Of a stretch of DNA of 64,000 bases, positions 8,899 through 16,702 are shown piece after piece. The first letter of the stretch is position 1. Every line of letters begins with the position of its first letter. The notes beneath the pieces were generated by a model. The model saw nothing but the letters and a program-made list of their open reading frames with translations, ran no database searches and was not told where the DNA came from. Source of the DNA: Streptomyces montanisoli (lineage in GTDB: Bacteria > Actinomycetota > Actinomycetes > Streptomycetales > Streptomycetaceae); NCBI RefSeq assembly GCF_017813245.1, contig NZ_JAGIQL010000001.1:62001-126000 (forward strand), read 5' to 3'. The position numbers were made by a program, and so were the translations under genes.

Positions 8899-9013
8899 CA
8901 AGACCCGGCATCACGCATTTTTGCGGTTTGTTCGGAGCGTCCAGCATGTCGGCAGCACAGTTGGCGTCCAGCACCACCGACTATCCGAACTCGTCGAATA
9001 GGTGATGGTTCAC

Positions 9014-9820
9014 ATGACGTCGCAGCCGAATGTCCGGCCCTGGGGCAAGTCCATGCCGGATGACCAACGCCACCTCTGCCTGGCGGCGGACATCGAGAAG
9101 TACAGCCGCTTCGACACCCAGGGCCAGCGGACCGCACAGGCTCAACTCGCCCGGGTGCTCAGGACGGCAGCCGAACGCAGCGGGTTGGACCACAGCACGT
9201 GGTCCGTCCAGCCGCAGGGTGACATGGAGTTCGCGGTCCTCCCGGCCGGCACTTCCGAGCAGGTTGTGCTGGGCGGGTACGTCACCCACCTTGCGGCCGA
9301 GCTCGGCGGCTACAACGCCACCCGCCGACCCGCCGGGCGGATACGGCTTCGGCTGGCCATCGACACCGGTGTGGCCGCCACCGCCGCCCTGGGCTTCTCC
9401 GGGCCGGCCCCGATCGCTGTTGCCCGCTTCCTGAACGCACCGGAGGTGAAGCGGGCCCTGGCGGATGCCAGGTCGGCGAGCCTGGTCGTGGTGATCTCCG
9501 ACCGGCTTTACCAGGACGTGGTGCGCTCCCGGTTCCACGGACACGACGCGGAGCAGTACCGCCGTATCCACGTGGAGCAGAAGGGGTTCGCCGGTTACGG
9601 CTGGGTCCGGTTGCCTGGTGTGGATCCCCAAGATGCGGGGGAGCCCTGGCCGGCCGCGCCAGAGGGCGGGCCGCAGCCCGGCGGGCCGCGGCCCCTGGCG
9701 CGAGCGGCGGGGGCGGAGCAGCCGAGCTTCGTCCAACAGGGCGTCCACGGCACCGCCGTCCAGGGCGTGATCCACGGATCCGTTGTCCACGGGGGGGTGC
9801 CTGGCGGGGCAGGCCGATGA
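9014..9820 (+). CDS. class III nucleotide-cyclase-like protein with C-terminal amyloid-like motif
   Basis: Protein of 268 residues. Residues about 20-205 resemble the class III cyclase fold: first metal aspartate in LCLAADIEKYSR, second in QPQGDMEFAVLP, then RLRLAIDTGVAAT and PIAVARFLNAPEV, which match the core strands and the N-x-A-A-R helix. The arginine is present but the usual asparagine seems replaced, so activity is uncertain. After a Pro/Gly-rich linker the last 30 residues (VQQGVHGTAVQGVIHG, then SVVHGG) form a short repeated Gln/Gly/His/Val motif like bacterial amyloid signalling sequences. The ATG at 9014 follows AGGTGATGG. Its stop overlaps the next start by four bases, beginning a five-gene operon. 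Confidence 0.75.
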   Translation: MTSQPNVRPWGKSMPDDQRHLCLAADIEKYSRFDTQGQRTAQAQLARVLRTAAERSGLDHSTWSVQPQGDMEFAVLPAGTSEQVVLGGYVTHLAAELGGYNATRRPAGRIRLRLAIDTGVAATAALGFSGPAPIAVARFLNAPEVKRALADARSASLVVVISDRLYQDVVRSRFHGHDAEQYRRIHVEQKGFAGYGWVRLPGVDPQDAGEPWPAAPEGGPQPGGPRPLARAAGAEQPSFVQQGVHGTAVQGVIHGSVVHGGVPGGAGR

Positions 9821-10104
9821 GCGACACCCCACCCGCGGGAGGCTGCCCCTCCTGCGGGAACGCGGCAGGCGGCTACCGCCAGCAGGACACTCGGGGCCTC
9901 TCCGTCCAGGGCCGGACCGGCGACGTGTACTACTACGCCACCGCCTGCGACCACCGCTCCGCCGCCAGCGCGCGGCGATACATGGCCGGCTTCTCGCCGG
10001 CTCCCTACGAGACGCTGCGTGAGCAGTTGCACCGGATCGCTTGGGCTTGCTCACGCGTTGTGGTCGGCATGGGTGACGATTCGGGAGGTGCACCATGGGA
10101 CTGA
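9817..10104 (+). CDS. small CxxC protein of unknown function
   Basis: Protein of 95 residues with CPSCG near the N-terminus and a second Cys/His pair in TACDHRSAA, which could bind one zinc ion. The family was not recognised. The ATG lies inside the stop region of the cyclase-like gene (ATGA overlap) and its end overlaps the next gene by 10 bases, so it is translated with them. Tight coupling implies a role in the same system. Confidence 0.65.
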   Translation: MSDTPPAGGCPSCGNAAGGYRQQDTRGLSVQGRTGDVYYYATACDHRSAASARRYMAGFSPAPYETLREQLHRIAWACSRVVVGMGDDSGGAPWD

Positions 10105-10841
10105 TCCCCTACAACCGGGTGTTCGATGTGCTGGAGCACCGCTTCCGGCTCACCACACTGCCCTTTTCCATCACCACGGCCGAGGGCCCGACCCTGCTTT
10201 CCGCCTTGTCGGCCAGGCGGGCGCTGTACGGCAGGCCGTCGACCCCGCGGCTTCGCGAGGAGATCTGGCGCCAGGCTGTCGACGCGGCGCAACGTGACAT
10301 CAGCGCGGCCGGATCTGAACGGCTGCTGGCACTTTGGCTGGCCTTGCCCGCCATGCGGCGCACGCTCTATCGGATCGCGAACCGGTGGCCGATCGACCGT
10401 CGGGAACTCGAATCCGAGTCACTGCTCGCTCTACTGACGATACTCGCGGACGTAGACCCGCGGACCCATGAGGCGGGTGACGCACTGCTGCGCCCCGCCA
10501 TCAACCGGGTCTGGGCGTTCGCCCGGGCCCGCACTCGGGAGTGGCCGGTGGCGGACATCGGGGCGCTGGCCGCCACCCACCTCTCCGGGGGCTCCCGCGT
10601 GGAGTCGCCGGTCGGTGACTGGCACGACGGCTGGGAGCTACGGGTGTCACCACCCTCCCGGCCCGATGGCTTGTCGGCGACCGTGCGGTTCAGCGTCGCA
10701 CCGGATCGGCTGGAAAGCTTCCGGCTGGGCGAGCTGGCAGGCCACTTGGGTCTCGGAGAGATCGTGCACCGGGCACGGCGTCCGAGCGAGGGCAGCCGCA
10801 TCGGCACCTTGTCGCTGCGTCCGGCAGGAGGGCAACGGTGA
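10095..10841 (+). CDS. hypothetical protein in cyclase/TIR-like operon
   Basis: Protein of 248 residues, mostly helical in its first two thirds (LLALWLALPAMRRTLYRIAN, RELESESLLALLTILADVDP). The arrangement loosely recalls helical regulatory proteins that probe for sigma-factor-like segments, but I cannot name the family. The C-terminal third (WELRVSPPSRPDGLSATVRF) looks beta-rich. It overlaps the previous gene by 10 bases and the next by four, so it belongs to the five-gene operon. Confidence 0.65.
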   Translation: MGLIPYNRVFDVLEHRFRLTTLPFSITTAEGPTLLSALSARRALYGRPSTPRLREEIWRQAVDAAQRDISAAGSERLLALWLALPAMRRTLYRIANRWPIDRRELESESLLALLTILADVDPRTHEAGDALLRPAINRVWAFARARTREWPVADIGALAATHLSGGSRVESPVGDWHDGWELRVSPPSRPDGLSATVRFSVAPDRLESFRLGELAGHLGLGEIVHRARRPSEGSRIGTLSLRPAGGQR

Positions 10842-11146
10842 CCCCACGTTCCAGGACCTGGTTGTCGTTCAGCGAGGCATTCGACCTGCCGCTAGTCGTC
10901 GACCTGCGCACAGCCGCCCGCGCGCTCGGACTCTGCCCCGCCACCGCGTACAAGCTCGTACACCAGGGCGGTTTCCCATGCCGGTTCCTGCGCCTTGGGT
11001 GGCAGTACCGGATTCCCACCGCCGACCTGCTTCGGGCGCTTGGGATCGAGGAGCGCCCCGTCTACCTGGCTGATCTGCAAGCCGGCGCCGACCTTGAGGA
11101 ACAGCGCCATCAGGCAGAGGATTTCGAAACGGAGGGCCATGCATGA
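10838..11146 (+). CDS. helix-turn-helix (excisionase/MerR-like) small protein
   Basis: Protein of 102 residues with a winged helix-turn-helix of excisionase/MerR type: DLRTAARALGLCPATAYKLV, then GFPCRFLRLGWQYRIPTADL. Small proteins of this type bind DNA as excision factors or regulators. There is no integrase next to it; it sits inside the five-gene operon with four-base overlaps on both sides (GTG start at 10838). A regulatory role within the operon is more likely than excision, by inference. Confidence 0.7.
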   Translation: MTPRSRTWLSFSEAFDLPLVVDLRTAARALGLCPATAYKLVHQGGFPCRFLRLGWQYRIPTADLLRALGIEERPVYLADLQAGADLEEQRHQAEDFETEGHA

Positions 11147-12258
11147 GCACTGTAGCGGTCACTGACGCGAAGCCCGAGGAGGCGTCGATGACGACCTGCT
11201 TCGTCATCGCGCCCATCGGCAACGAGCACGCCCCGGACGGGAGTCCGGAACTCCTGGCGTACGAAGAAAATCTGGAGTTCTACGAGAAGGTCATCTTGCC
11301 CGCCTGCGCCAGGCACGGCATCGTCCCGGTTAGGGCCGACGGGATCGCCGACACGGGTGAGATCACCGAGCAGATCTGCCGCCACGTGCTGCAGGACGAC
11401 ATCGTGATCGCCGACCTCACCGGGTGCAACGCGAACGTCGCCTACGAGCTGGGGATCCGGCACCTGACGGGCAAACCGATCATCCACATCGGCGAGCACG
11501 GGCAGCTGCCGTTCGACCTCTCGCTGATCCGGACGATCATGTTCAAGCGCAGCCGGAGCGGTCTGGTCAGTGCGCGACGGGACCTGGAGACCGCGCTGAA
11601 GGGTGCCTTGGACAATCGGTTCGAGCCGCTGACCCCGGCCCGGATCCTGTTCGGTCTGCCGGCGGCGTCGCCACCGGCAGCTGCGGTCGAGGCGGAGCCG
11701 GACGACCTGGAAGCCCCCGGACTGTTCGATCAGTTCGCCCGGGTGGAGGCGCAGGCGGAGGCGATCGGCGAGACCACGGAGGCGATCGCCGGGTTCATGA
11801 CGGTGATCTCCGAATCTGCTGTGCAGATCGGTCCCGTGATGGAGCGGGCCGCCCAGCCGGGGGCGCCGATGAGCGCGTGGCTGCCGGCGATGCACGAGTT
11901 GTCCAAGGCGATGGCCGAACCGGCCTCCGGTCTCCGGGAGGCCTGCACCCGCTTCGCCGGGCAGATGGTGGAGATGGACGCGGCGGTCCAGACGGCATTC
12001 GACGTCATCGAGGCGATGCCGCCCGAGCAGCGCGCCGGTTCGCCGAGCGGCTTCCTGGAGCAGATGATCAGTACCGCCGAGTCCACCCATGAGGTGGTCG
12101 GCGTGCTCGAAGAGATCGAGGTCGGCATGCGGTGGATGGTGAAGATGAGCCGGGACCTGCGGGTGCCGGGCCGGGACCTCACGGCCGCGGTCAAGCAGGT
12201 CAGTGGCGTGATGGCCCGGATCGCAGACTGGGAACGCAGGGCCCGCGCGTTGATCTGA
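11143..12258 (+). CDS. TIR-like / nucleoside-deoxyribosyltransferase-like effector
   Basis: Protein of 371 residues. The N-terminal domain (about residues 15-150) has the flavodoxin-like pattern shared by nucleoside 2-deoxyribosyltransferase-like and TIR-like folds: TCFVIAPIG, then DDIVIADLTGCNANVAYELG, where the glutamate of YELG fits the catalytic position. Such domains in defence systems cleave NAD+ or act on nucleotides. The C-terminal half is helical (GETTEAIAGFMTVISESAVQ) and may be a sensor or oligomerisation region. The ATG overlaps the preceding stop by four bases; a second ATG at 11188 sits at the domain start. It is the last gene of the operon that begins with the cyclase-like gene. 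Confidence 0.78.
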   Translation: MSTVAVTDAKPEEASMTTCFVIAPIGNEHAPDGSPELLAYEENLEFYEKVILPACARHGIVPVRADGIADTGEITEQICRHVLQDDIVIADLTGCNANVAYELGIRHLTGKPIIHIGEHGQLPFDLSLIRTIMFKRSRSGLVSARRDLETALKGALDNRFEPLTPARILFGLPAASPPAAAVEAEPDDLEAPGLFDQFARVEAQAEAIGETTEAIAGFMTVISESAVQIGPVMERAAQPGAPMSAWLPAMHELSKAMAEPASGLREACTRFAGQMVEMDAAVQTAFDVIEAMPPEQRAGSPSGFLEQMISTAESTHEVVGVLEEIEVGMRWMVKMSRDLRVPGRDLTAAVKQVSGVMARIADWERRARALI

Positions 12259-12351
12259 CCGTGAGGCGGAGGGCTGCCCCGCTCCACCACGGCCAAGCGG
12301 CTGAACCGGGCGACACGATCTCGGCAGGCCACGAGTAGGTCCTGACAACGA

Positions 12352-12382
12352 CGAAGTCCCAGGTCGCTGACCTGGGGCTTCG
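12352..12382. terminator. hairpin terminator next to att copy
   Basis: Arms 12352-12365 and 12369-12382 pair over 14 bases with one G-T wobble and a three-base loop. The hairpin matches in position the terminator downstream of the tRNA-Gly gene at 58261-58285, so it probably came with the att copy. It would also end the five-gene operon. Confidence 0.65.
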
Positions 12383-12389
12383 TTGGAAG

Positions 12390-12430
12390 AGCGGGTGACG
12401 AGAATCGAACTCGCGCTCTGAGCTTGGGAA
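12390..12430. repeat. att copy: 3' part of tRNA-Gly (41 bp)
   Basis: Identical over 41 bases (AGCGGGTGACGAGAATCGAA ... GAGCTTGGGAA) to 45559-45599 and to 58295-58335, where it is the 3' part of the complete tRNA-Gly gene. Here the rest of the tRNA is missing. It marks an old attachment junction and the probable left end of the 12.4-45.6 kb block. The stretch 12431-12680 holds no supported gene. Confidence 0.88.
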
Positions 12431-12680
12431 TCAAGGTGCGTGGAGCTGCTGATATGGATCTGACCTTCGTGTTTGCCCGACGCGAGAGGTCAGTCGAGGT
12501 CGCGAGAGAGCCGTGTCTGACCGCTGTTGTCCGCCCTGAAGGGCACGGATGGGGCACGCCCTCCGGCGCGCCGAGAAGGTGACTCCAGGGCGGGTCGCGG
12601 TGCTTGGTGGTTCAAGCGCCCGGTATCCGGCGGGCTAGAGCCCATTGCTACGACCGCACGCAGGCCGGTCATGTCGTCGC

Positions 12681-13115
12681 CTACGGCTGCGCGGGGGCGA
12701 TCTCTGCGATCAGGTCTTCGACGAGGGTCTTGATCTCGTCGCGGATCGGGCGGACGGCTTCGACGCCCTGACCGGCCGGGTCGTCGAGCTGCCAGTCGAG
12801 GTAGCGCTTGCCGGGGAAGACGGGGCAGGTGTCGCCGCAGCCCATGGTGATGCAGACATCCGACTCGCGGACCGCGTCGGCGGTGAGGATCTTCGGCGTC
12901 TCCCGGGTGATGTCGATGCCCGCCTCGGCCATGGCCTCGACGGCTGCCGGGTTGACCTGGTCGCCGGGGTCGGAGCCGGCGGAGCGGACCTCGACGCGGT
13001 CGCCGGCCAGGTGGGTCAGCCAGGCGGCCGCCATCTGGGAGCGGCCGGCGTTGTGGACGCAGACGAACAGGACGGACGGCTTGTCGGCGATGGTGCTCGT
13101 TCTCTCTCGTCGCAT
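12681..13115 (-). CDS. arsC: arsenate reductase (LMW phosphatase-like ArsC)
   Basis: Protein of 144 residues that should reduce arsenate to arsenite. The low-molecular-weight phosphatase-type loop CVHNAGRSQ carries the catalytic cysteine and arginine, and two further cysteines occur in ITMGCGDTCPVFPG, near the end of the fold as in thiol-coupled ArsC proteins. Residues RYLDWQLDDPAGQ follow, as in actinobacterial relatives. It is transcribed away from arsR, with about 70 bases between the starts, so both genes can be controlled from one promoter region. Confidence 0.92.
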   Translation of the reverse strand: MRRERTSTIADKPSVLFVCVHNAGRSQMAAAWLTHLAGDRVEVRSAGSDPGDQVNPAAVEAMAEAGIDITRETPKILTADAVRESDVCITMGCGDTCPVFPGKRYLDWQLDDPAGQGVEAVRPIRDEIKTLVEDLIAEIAPAQP

Positions 13116-13152
13116 GGCGGAACCCGGCCGCCAATGACTTCAGCCGTCGCTG

Positions 13153-13185
13153 GTATCAGCGGACGGTGATGTGACAGTATCAGCG
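13153..13185. promoter_or_regulatory. direct repeats in the arsC-arsR intergenic region
   Basis: GTATCAGCG occurs at 13153-13161 and again at 13177-13185, the second touching the arsR start. The spacing of 24 bases places both on about the same face of the helix. They are candidate ArsR binding sites controlling both divergent genes. The arsR ATG follows within two bases and has no ribosome binding site, so its message may be leaderless. Confidence 0.45.
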
Positions 13186-13186
13186 C

Positions 13187-13495
13187 ATGCTGACTTCAGT
13201 CGATCCTGATGTGATCCGGGTGCTGGGCGATCCGCTCCGCTTGAAGATCGTGTCCCTTTTGGCGCGCGAGACGCTGTGCACGACGCACCTGGTCGAGGAG
13301 ACGGGAGCCAAGCAGACCAACCTGTCCAACCACATGAGGGTGCTGCGCGAGGCCGGGCTGGTGGAGACCGAGCCGTGCGGCCGCTTCACCTATTACCGGC
13401 TCAAGCCCGAGGTCCTGGCCGGTCTGTCCGAGCAGTTTGCCGAGCTGGCCGCCTCTGCCCGTACCGCCGCCGATAACAAGAGGGCCTGCCCGTGA
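13187..13495 (+). CDS. arsR: ArsR-family metalloregulator
   Basis: Winged-helix repressor of 102 residues that should release DNA when it binds arsenite. The helix-turn-helix is KQTNLSNHMRVLREAGLV (about residues 43-60). Cysteines at LARETLCTTHL, ETEPCGRF and near the C-terminus (RACP) could form the As(III) site; this differs from the classic CVC pair of plasmid ArsR. Its stop overlaps the GTG of the efflux gene by four bases, so the two are co-translated. Confidence 0.9.
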   Translation: MLTSVDPDVIRVLGDPLRLKIVSLLARETLCTTHLVEETGAKQTNLSNHMRVLREAGLVETEPCGRFTYYRLKPEVLAGLSEQFAELAASARTAADNKRACP

Positions 13496-14610
13496 CCTCC
13501 ACAGAGCCCACCGCCGCCCGTGCCCACGGTGCCGGCCCGGCCGGGGACGACTCGATCGTCAGGAAGCTCTCTACCCTCGACCGCTACCTCGCTGTGTGGA
13601 TCCTGCTCGCCATGGCCGTCGGCCTCGGCCTTGGCCGCCTGATCCCGGGGATGAACGACGCGCTCGCCAAGTTCGAGGTTGGCGGGATCTCCCTGCCGAT
13701 CGCGCTCGGCCTGCTGGTCATGATGTATCCGGTGCTGGCCAAGGTCCGCTACGACCGGCTCGATCGCGTGACCGGCGACAAGAGGATGATGGTCTCCTCG
13801 CTGGTCATCAACTGGATCGTCGGGCCGGCGGTGATGTTCGCCCTGGCGTGGATCTTTCTGCCGGATCTGCCCGCGTACCGCACCGGCCTGATCATCGTCG
13901 GCCTTGCCCGGTGCATCGCCATGGTCATCATCTGGAACGATCTGGCCTGCGGCGACCGGGAGGCCGCCGCTGTCCTGGTCGCGCTGAACTCGGTGTTCCA
14001 GGTGGTCGCGTTCGGCCTGCTGGGCTGGTTCTACCTCGACCTGCTGCCGCGCCGGCTGCATCTCGGTGACGGCCAGGGCCTGGACGTGTCCGTGTGGCAC
14101 ATCGCGCTGAACGTCGTCGTCTTCCTCGGCATCCCGCTGCTGGCCGGCTTCCTGACCCGCCGCATCGGCGAGCGGAGGATGGGCCGCGCCGACTACGAGC
14201 GGAAGTTCCTGCCGAGGATCGGCCCGTGGGCGCTGTACGGGCTGCTGTTCACGATCGTCATCCTCTTCGCCCTGCAGGGCAGGACCATTACGTCGCAGCC
14301 CCTGGACGTTGTCCGGATCGCGCTGCCGCTGCTCGTCTACTTCGCGGTCATGTTCTTCGGGACGTTCCTGCTCGGCAAGGGCCTGGGTCTGGCCTATGAC
14401 CGCACGGCGACCCTGGCGTTCACCGCGGCGGGCAACAACTTCGAGCTGGCCATCGCGGTCGCCATCGCCACCTTCGGTGTGACCAGCGGGCAGGCCCTGT
14501 CGGGCGTCGTCGGTCCGCTCATCGAAGTGCCGGTGCTGATCGGCCTGGTCTACGTCGCGCTCGCCTGGCGCAGGAAGTTCGCCGCCGACGCGGTGACAAC
14601 GGCCCCGTGA
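13492..14610 (+). CDS. acr3: ACR3-family arsenite efflux permease
   Basis: Membrane protein of 372 residues with about ten hydrophobic helices, exporting As(III) that ArsC produces. The signature LARCIAMVIIWNDLACGD (near residues 142-160) holds the conserved cysteine of ACR3 proteins, and FTAAGNNFELAIAVAIATFG near the C-terminus is also typical. The GTG start overlaps the arsR stop by four bases. Together with arsC and arsR it forms a complete arsenate-resistance set. Confidence 0.95.
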   Translation: MTSTEPTAARAHGAGPAGDDSIVRKLSTLDRYLAVWILLAMAVGLGLGRLIPGMNDALAKFEVGGISLPIALGLLVMMYPVLAKVRYDRLDRVTGDKRMMVSSLVINWIVGPAVMFALAWIFLPDLPAYRTGLIIVGLARCIAMVIIWNDLACGDREAAAVLVALNSVFQVVAFGLLGWFYLDLLPRRLHLGDGQGLDVSVWHIALNVVVFLGIPLLAGFLTRRIGERRMGRADYERKFLPRIGPWALYGLLFTIVILFALQGRTITSQPLDVVRIALPLLVYFAVMFFGTFLLGKGLGLAYDRTATLAFTAAGNNFELAIAVAIATFGVTSGQALSGVVGPLIEVPVLIGLVYVALAWRRKFAADAVTTAP

Positions 14611-14882
14611 CGCAGCACACGGACGTCGTGGTGGTCGGCGGCGGCCAGGCAGAGCTCGCAGCCCGCGACCCGGACTCCTCACCGCGAAGCCCATGTTCCG
14701 AAAGATCGCTGCCGACGGCGTCCGCCGCCGAGTCGCGTTTGCGCCCGCAGCGCGGGGCTTCCATCAGCCGGGCAACCCTTCCGGATGCGGGGGAGGCAGA
14801 ATCCAAATGGTTGCTGTTGCAGAAAATCTGTAGCGGATGGAGTAGACATTGGCGTCGGAGGGGGTTAGTGTTTTCCGCGTAG
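14607..14882 (+). pseudogene. remnant of a flavin-dependent oxidoreductase (ArsO-like)
   Basis: The GTG at 14607 overlaps the efflux stop by four bases and begins TQHTDVVVVGGGQAELAA, the FAD-binding Rossmann start seen in flavin monooxygenases of ars operons. After about 19 residues the match is lost and the frame continues as unrelated Arg/Ser-rich sequence to 14882. So only the first turn of the gene remains. The rest of the stretch to 15052 holds no supported gene. Confidence 0.65.
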
Positions 14883-15248
14883 CCCAGAAGTCAGTAGGGC
14901 ACGGCAGAGGCGAACTGCCGTGCAAGCAGGTCAACGCAGGAGCGGCCCGGTAGCGGAGTGGTGGAGCCGGAAATGATGGGTTCTTCCGCTGGCTGCCGGG
15001 CCGAGCGACCCACGGGGCCGCACGGCAGTACCGTGTCACCAGCCAGTACAGATTGATCAAAGAGGTAAGGAGCCGCACGCCATCAGGATCGCCCGGGGTC
15101 GGGACGATGTCCGCCCGGGTACCGCAGACCCCGGATTGGAAGGTGGTCCCCGGTCACGCAACCGCGATCCCCGCAGCCCCGCCTCCGCGGGTGGACCTGC
15201 GGAAGAAGAAGGCCGGTGCAGTCGGCCGGCAGATGGTGTTGAAAGCTC

Positions 15249-15280
15249 GGGGCCCGGGCGCCGTTTGGCGCCCGGGCCCC
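15249..15280 (+). terminator. perfect GC hairpin in the leader of the MerR-like gene
   Basis: Arms 15249-15262 and 15267-15280 (GGGGCCCGGGCGCC and its complement) pair over 14 bases around a GTTT loop. It lies 27 bases before the start at 15308, not after a gene, so it is more likely an attenuator or structured leader than a simple end. The leader from about 15040 keeps short purine-rich blocks (AAAGAGGTAAGGAG at 15058) but no clear coding signal. Confidence 0.55.
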
Positions 15281-15307
15281 TCGACGCGTCCCTGGAAGAA
15301 GAGGTCT

Positions 15308-15643
15308 ATGACCGCTCGCAGTACCCGCCCTGCCGACAAATTCGACGACGACGACTATCCCGCCTACACCATGGGCCGGGCTGCCGAGATGCTTGGCGCC
15401 ACACCGGCCTTCCTGCGCGCGTTGGGTGAGTACCGTTTGATCACCCCGCTGCGCTCCGAAGGCGGCCACCGCCGCTACTCCCGCTACCAGCTGCGTATTG
15501 CCGGCCGGGCTCGCGAACTCGTCGACTCCGGCACGCCCATCGAGGCGGCTTGCCGCATCATCATCCTTGAGGATCAGCTTGAGGAAGCCCAGCGCATCAA
15601 CGAAGAACTCCGCGGGCACGACCGGCCTGAGTCCTCGGCCTGA
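15308..15643 (+). CDS. MerR-family transcriptional regulator
   Basis: Protein of 111 residues with a MerR-type winged helix: [20 protein letters not shown], then [19 protein letters not shown] helical tail ([16 protein letters not shown]) would form the dimer coiled coil. There is no cysteine-rich metal site or drug-binding domain. The ATG follows GAAGAAGAGG. It lies near a cold-shock gene set on the opposite strand and has a long structured leader, so a link to temperature stress is possible but inferred. Confidence 0.85.
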   Translation: MTARSTRPADKFDDDDYPAYTMGRAAEMLGATPAFLRALGEYRLITPLRSEGGHRRYSRYQLRIAGRARELVDSGTPIEAACRIIILEDQLEEAQRINEELRGHDRPESSA

Positions 15644-15913
15644 TCCACGCTCGGCTGTCGCGCGAGACGGAGCACTCGAAGGCGCGGGCACGGTCTCGAA
15701 CGGCGATTGGCTGGGCGGCGTCGTGGCCCGAGGCCCGCTCTCGGTATCGGATGGTTCCGCTGCCACTCCGAGGGCCGCCGAAACGCCGGCAACCGTGGCC
15801 GCTCCGGGCCCAAGCCACGTGACGAGCGGTTTCTCGGCCCACCGAGACGAGGTGAGCGATGAAACCCGTCCAGTATGTTCCCGTCACGTGTCACGGTTGT
15901 GTTCGGCCTCGGC

Positions 15914-16243
15914 TCACACCTGACCGTAGTTGAGGCGGGTGGGTTGTGTCCCGAGCGCGGCGGAAGCCCTCTGATAGGCGCCGGCCATGGGGACGGATCC
16001 GGCAGTGGGGCGCGTACGGCAGGTGAAGCCGAGGCGGGTCATGGCTCTCAGGACCTCGACGGCGCTGAAGTCCCGGCGGTCCTGGTGGGTGAGCACCTGT
16101 CCGACCTGCTTGGCGGGGTAGTGGCGTCGCCCGATGATGACGAGGTGGTCGTCGGTGGCCGGCTCGGGCTTGACGCCCTTCATCGATTCCAGCACGCCGC
16201 TCTTGGTCAGGTCGAACGGGAAGCGGGCGATGACACAGCGCAT
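15914..16243 (-). CDS. SCO5918-like conserved protein
   Basis: Protein of 109 residues beginning MRCVIARFPFDLTKSGVLES and continuing VIIGRRHYPAKQVGQVLTHQ and DFSAVEVLRAMTRLGFTC. I recognise this as the small Streptomyces family named after SCO5918, found beside DEAD-box helicase and cold-shock genes; its function is unknown. The ATG at 16243 is preferred over an overlapping frame that gives Arg/Pro-rich nonsense. It follows the CBS protein gene on the same strand by 49 bases. Confidence 0.8.
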   Translation of the reverse strand: MRCVIARFPFDLTKSGVLESMKGVKPEPATDDHLVIIGRRHYPAKQVGQVLTHQDRRDFSAVEVLRAMTRLGFTCRTRPTAGSVPMAGAYQRASAALGTQPTRLNYGQV

Positions 16244-16292
16244 GATGCCTCACAGGGAAGGAGCAGACGGGGCCGTGCGGGCTGAGGGGGGT

Positions 16293-16667
16293 TCAGTAGG
16301 AGACGGCGAGCGAGCCGCGGGCGCTGCCGTGGTCTTCGGTCAGGGGCGGGTTTTCGAGCGGCCGGCGGTGCCTGGGGGGTTGGGCTTCGGAGCCGGGGCC
16401 GCCGGCGACGTCGCGCAGGCGGATCGAGTCCGTGTAGCGGGGGCTGTCACGGACGTCGGTGAGGCGCGTCAGAGTGACATGTCCGGTGCGCAGGCCGTCC
16501 TCGTCGCAGATGACCAGGTGGCGTGTGCGGGCGGCGGACATGAGGCAGAGCGCGACCTCTACGGTCATGGCGTCCCAGACCTGTGGTCCGGACGGGGCCA
16601 TGGGCTCGGCAAGCGTCTGGACCGCGTGGGGCGCGGCAGGGTGGGGGTGGGTATGGAACAGTGACAA
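16293..16667 (-). CDS. single CBS-domain-like protein
   Basis: Protein of 124 residues. The middle (MTVEVALCLMSAARTRHLVI, then DGLRTGHVTLTRLTDVRDSP) fits one CBS motif, a module that binds adenine nucleotides. The C-terminal tail is Pro/Arg-rich. I chose the TTG at 16667 because GCAGGAGGCACC lies just upstream; the longer frame to 16727 lacks such a site. It sits between the DEAD-box helicase and the SCO5918-like gene on the same strand. Confidence 0.7.
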   Translation of the reverse strand: MSLFHTHPHPAAPHAVQTLAEPMAPSGPQVWDAMTVEVALCLMSAARTRHLVICDEDGLRTGHVTLTRLTDVRDSPRYTDSIRLRDVAGGPGSEAQPPRHRRPLENPPLTEDHGSARGSLAVSY

Positions 16668-16702
16668 GAGGTGCCTCCTGCAGAGTTGGGCCGGCTCACT
16701 GA

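Noticed and set aside
12340-12557. Minus-strand frame with [14 protein letters not shown]
   Set aside because: Also the tRNA att copy read in the other direction; no protein family signal.
13393-14694. Minus-strand frame opposite the arsenite efflux gene
   Set aside because: Composition is Asp/Gln/Arg-rich without hydrophobic core or motif; it mirrors codon bias of acr3.
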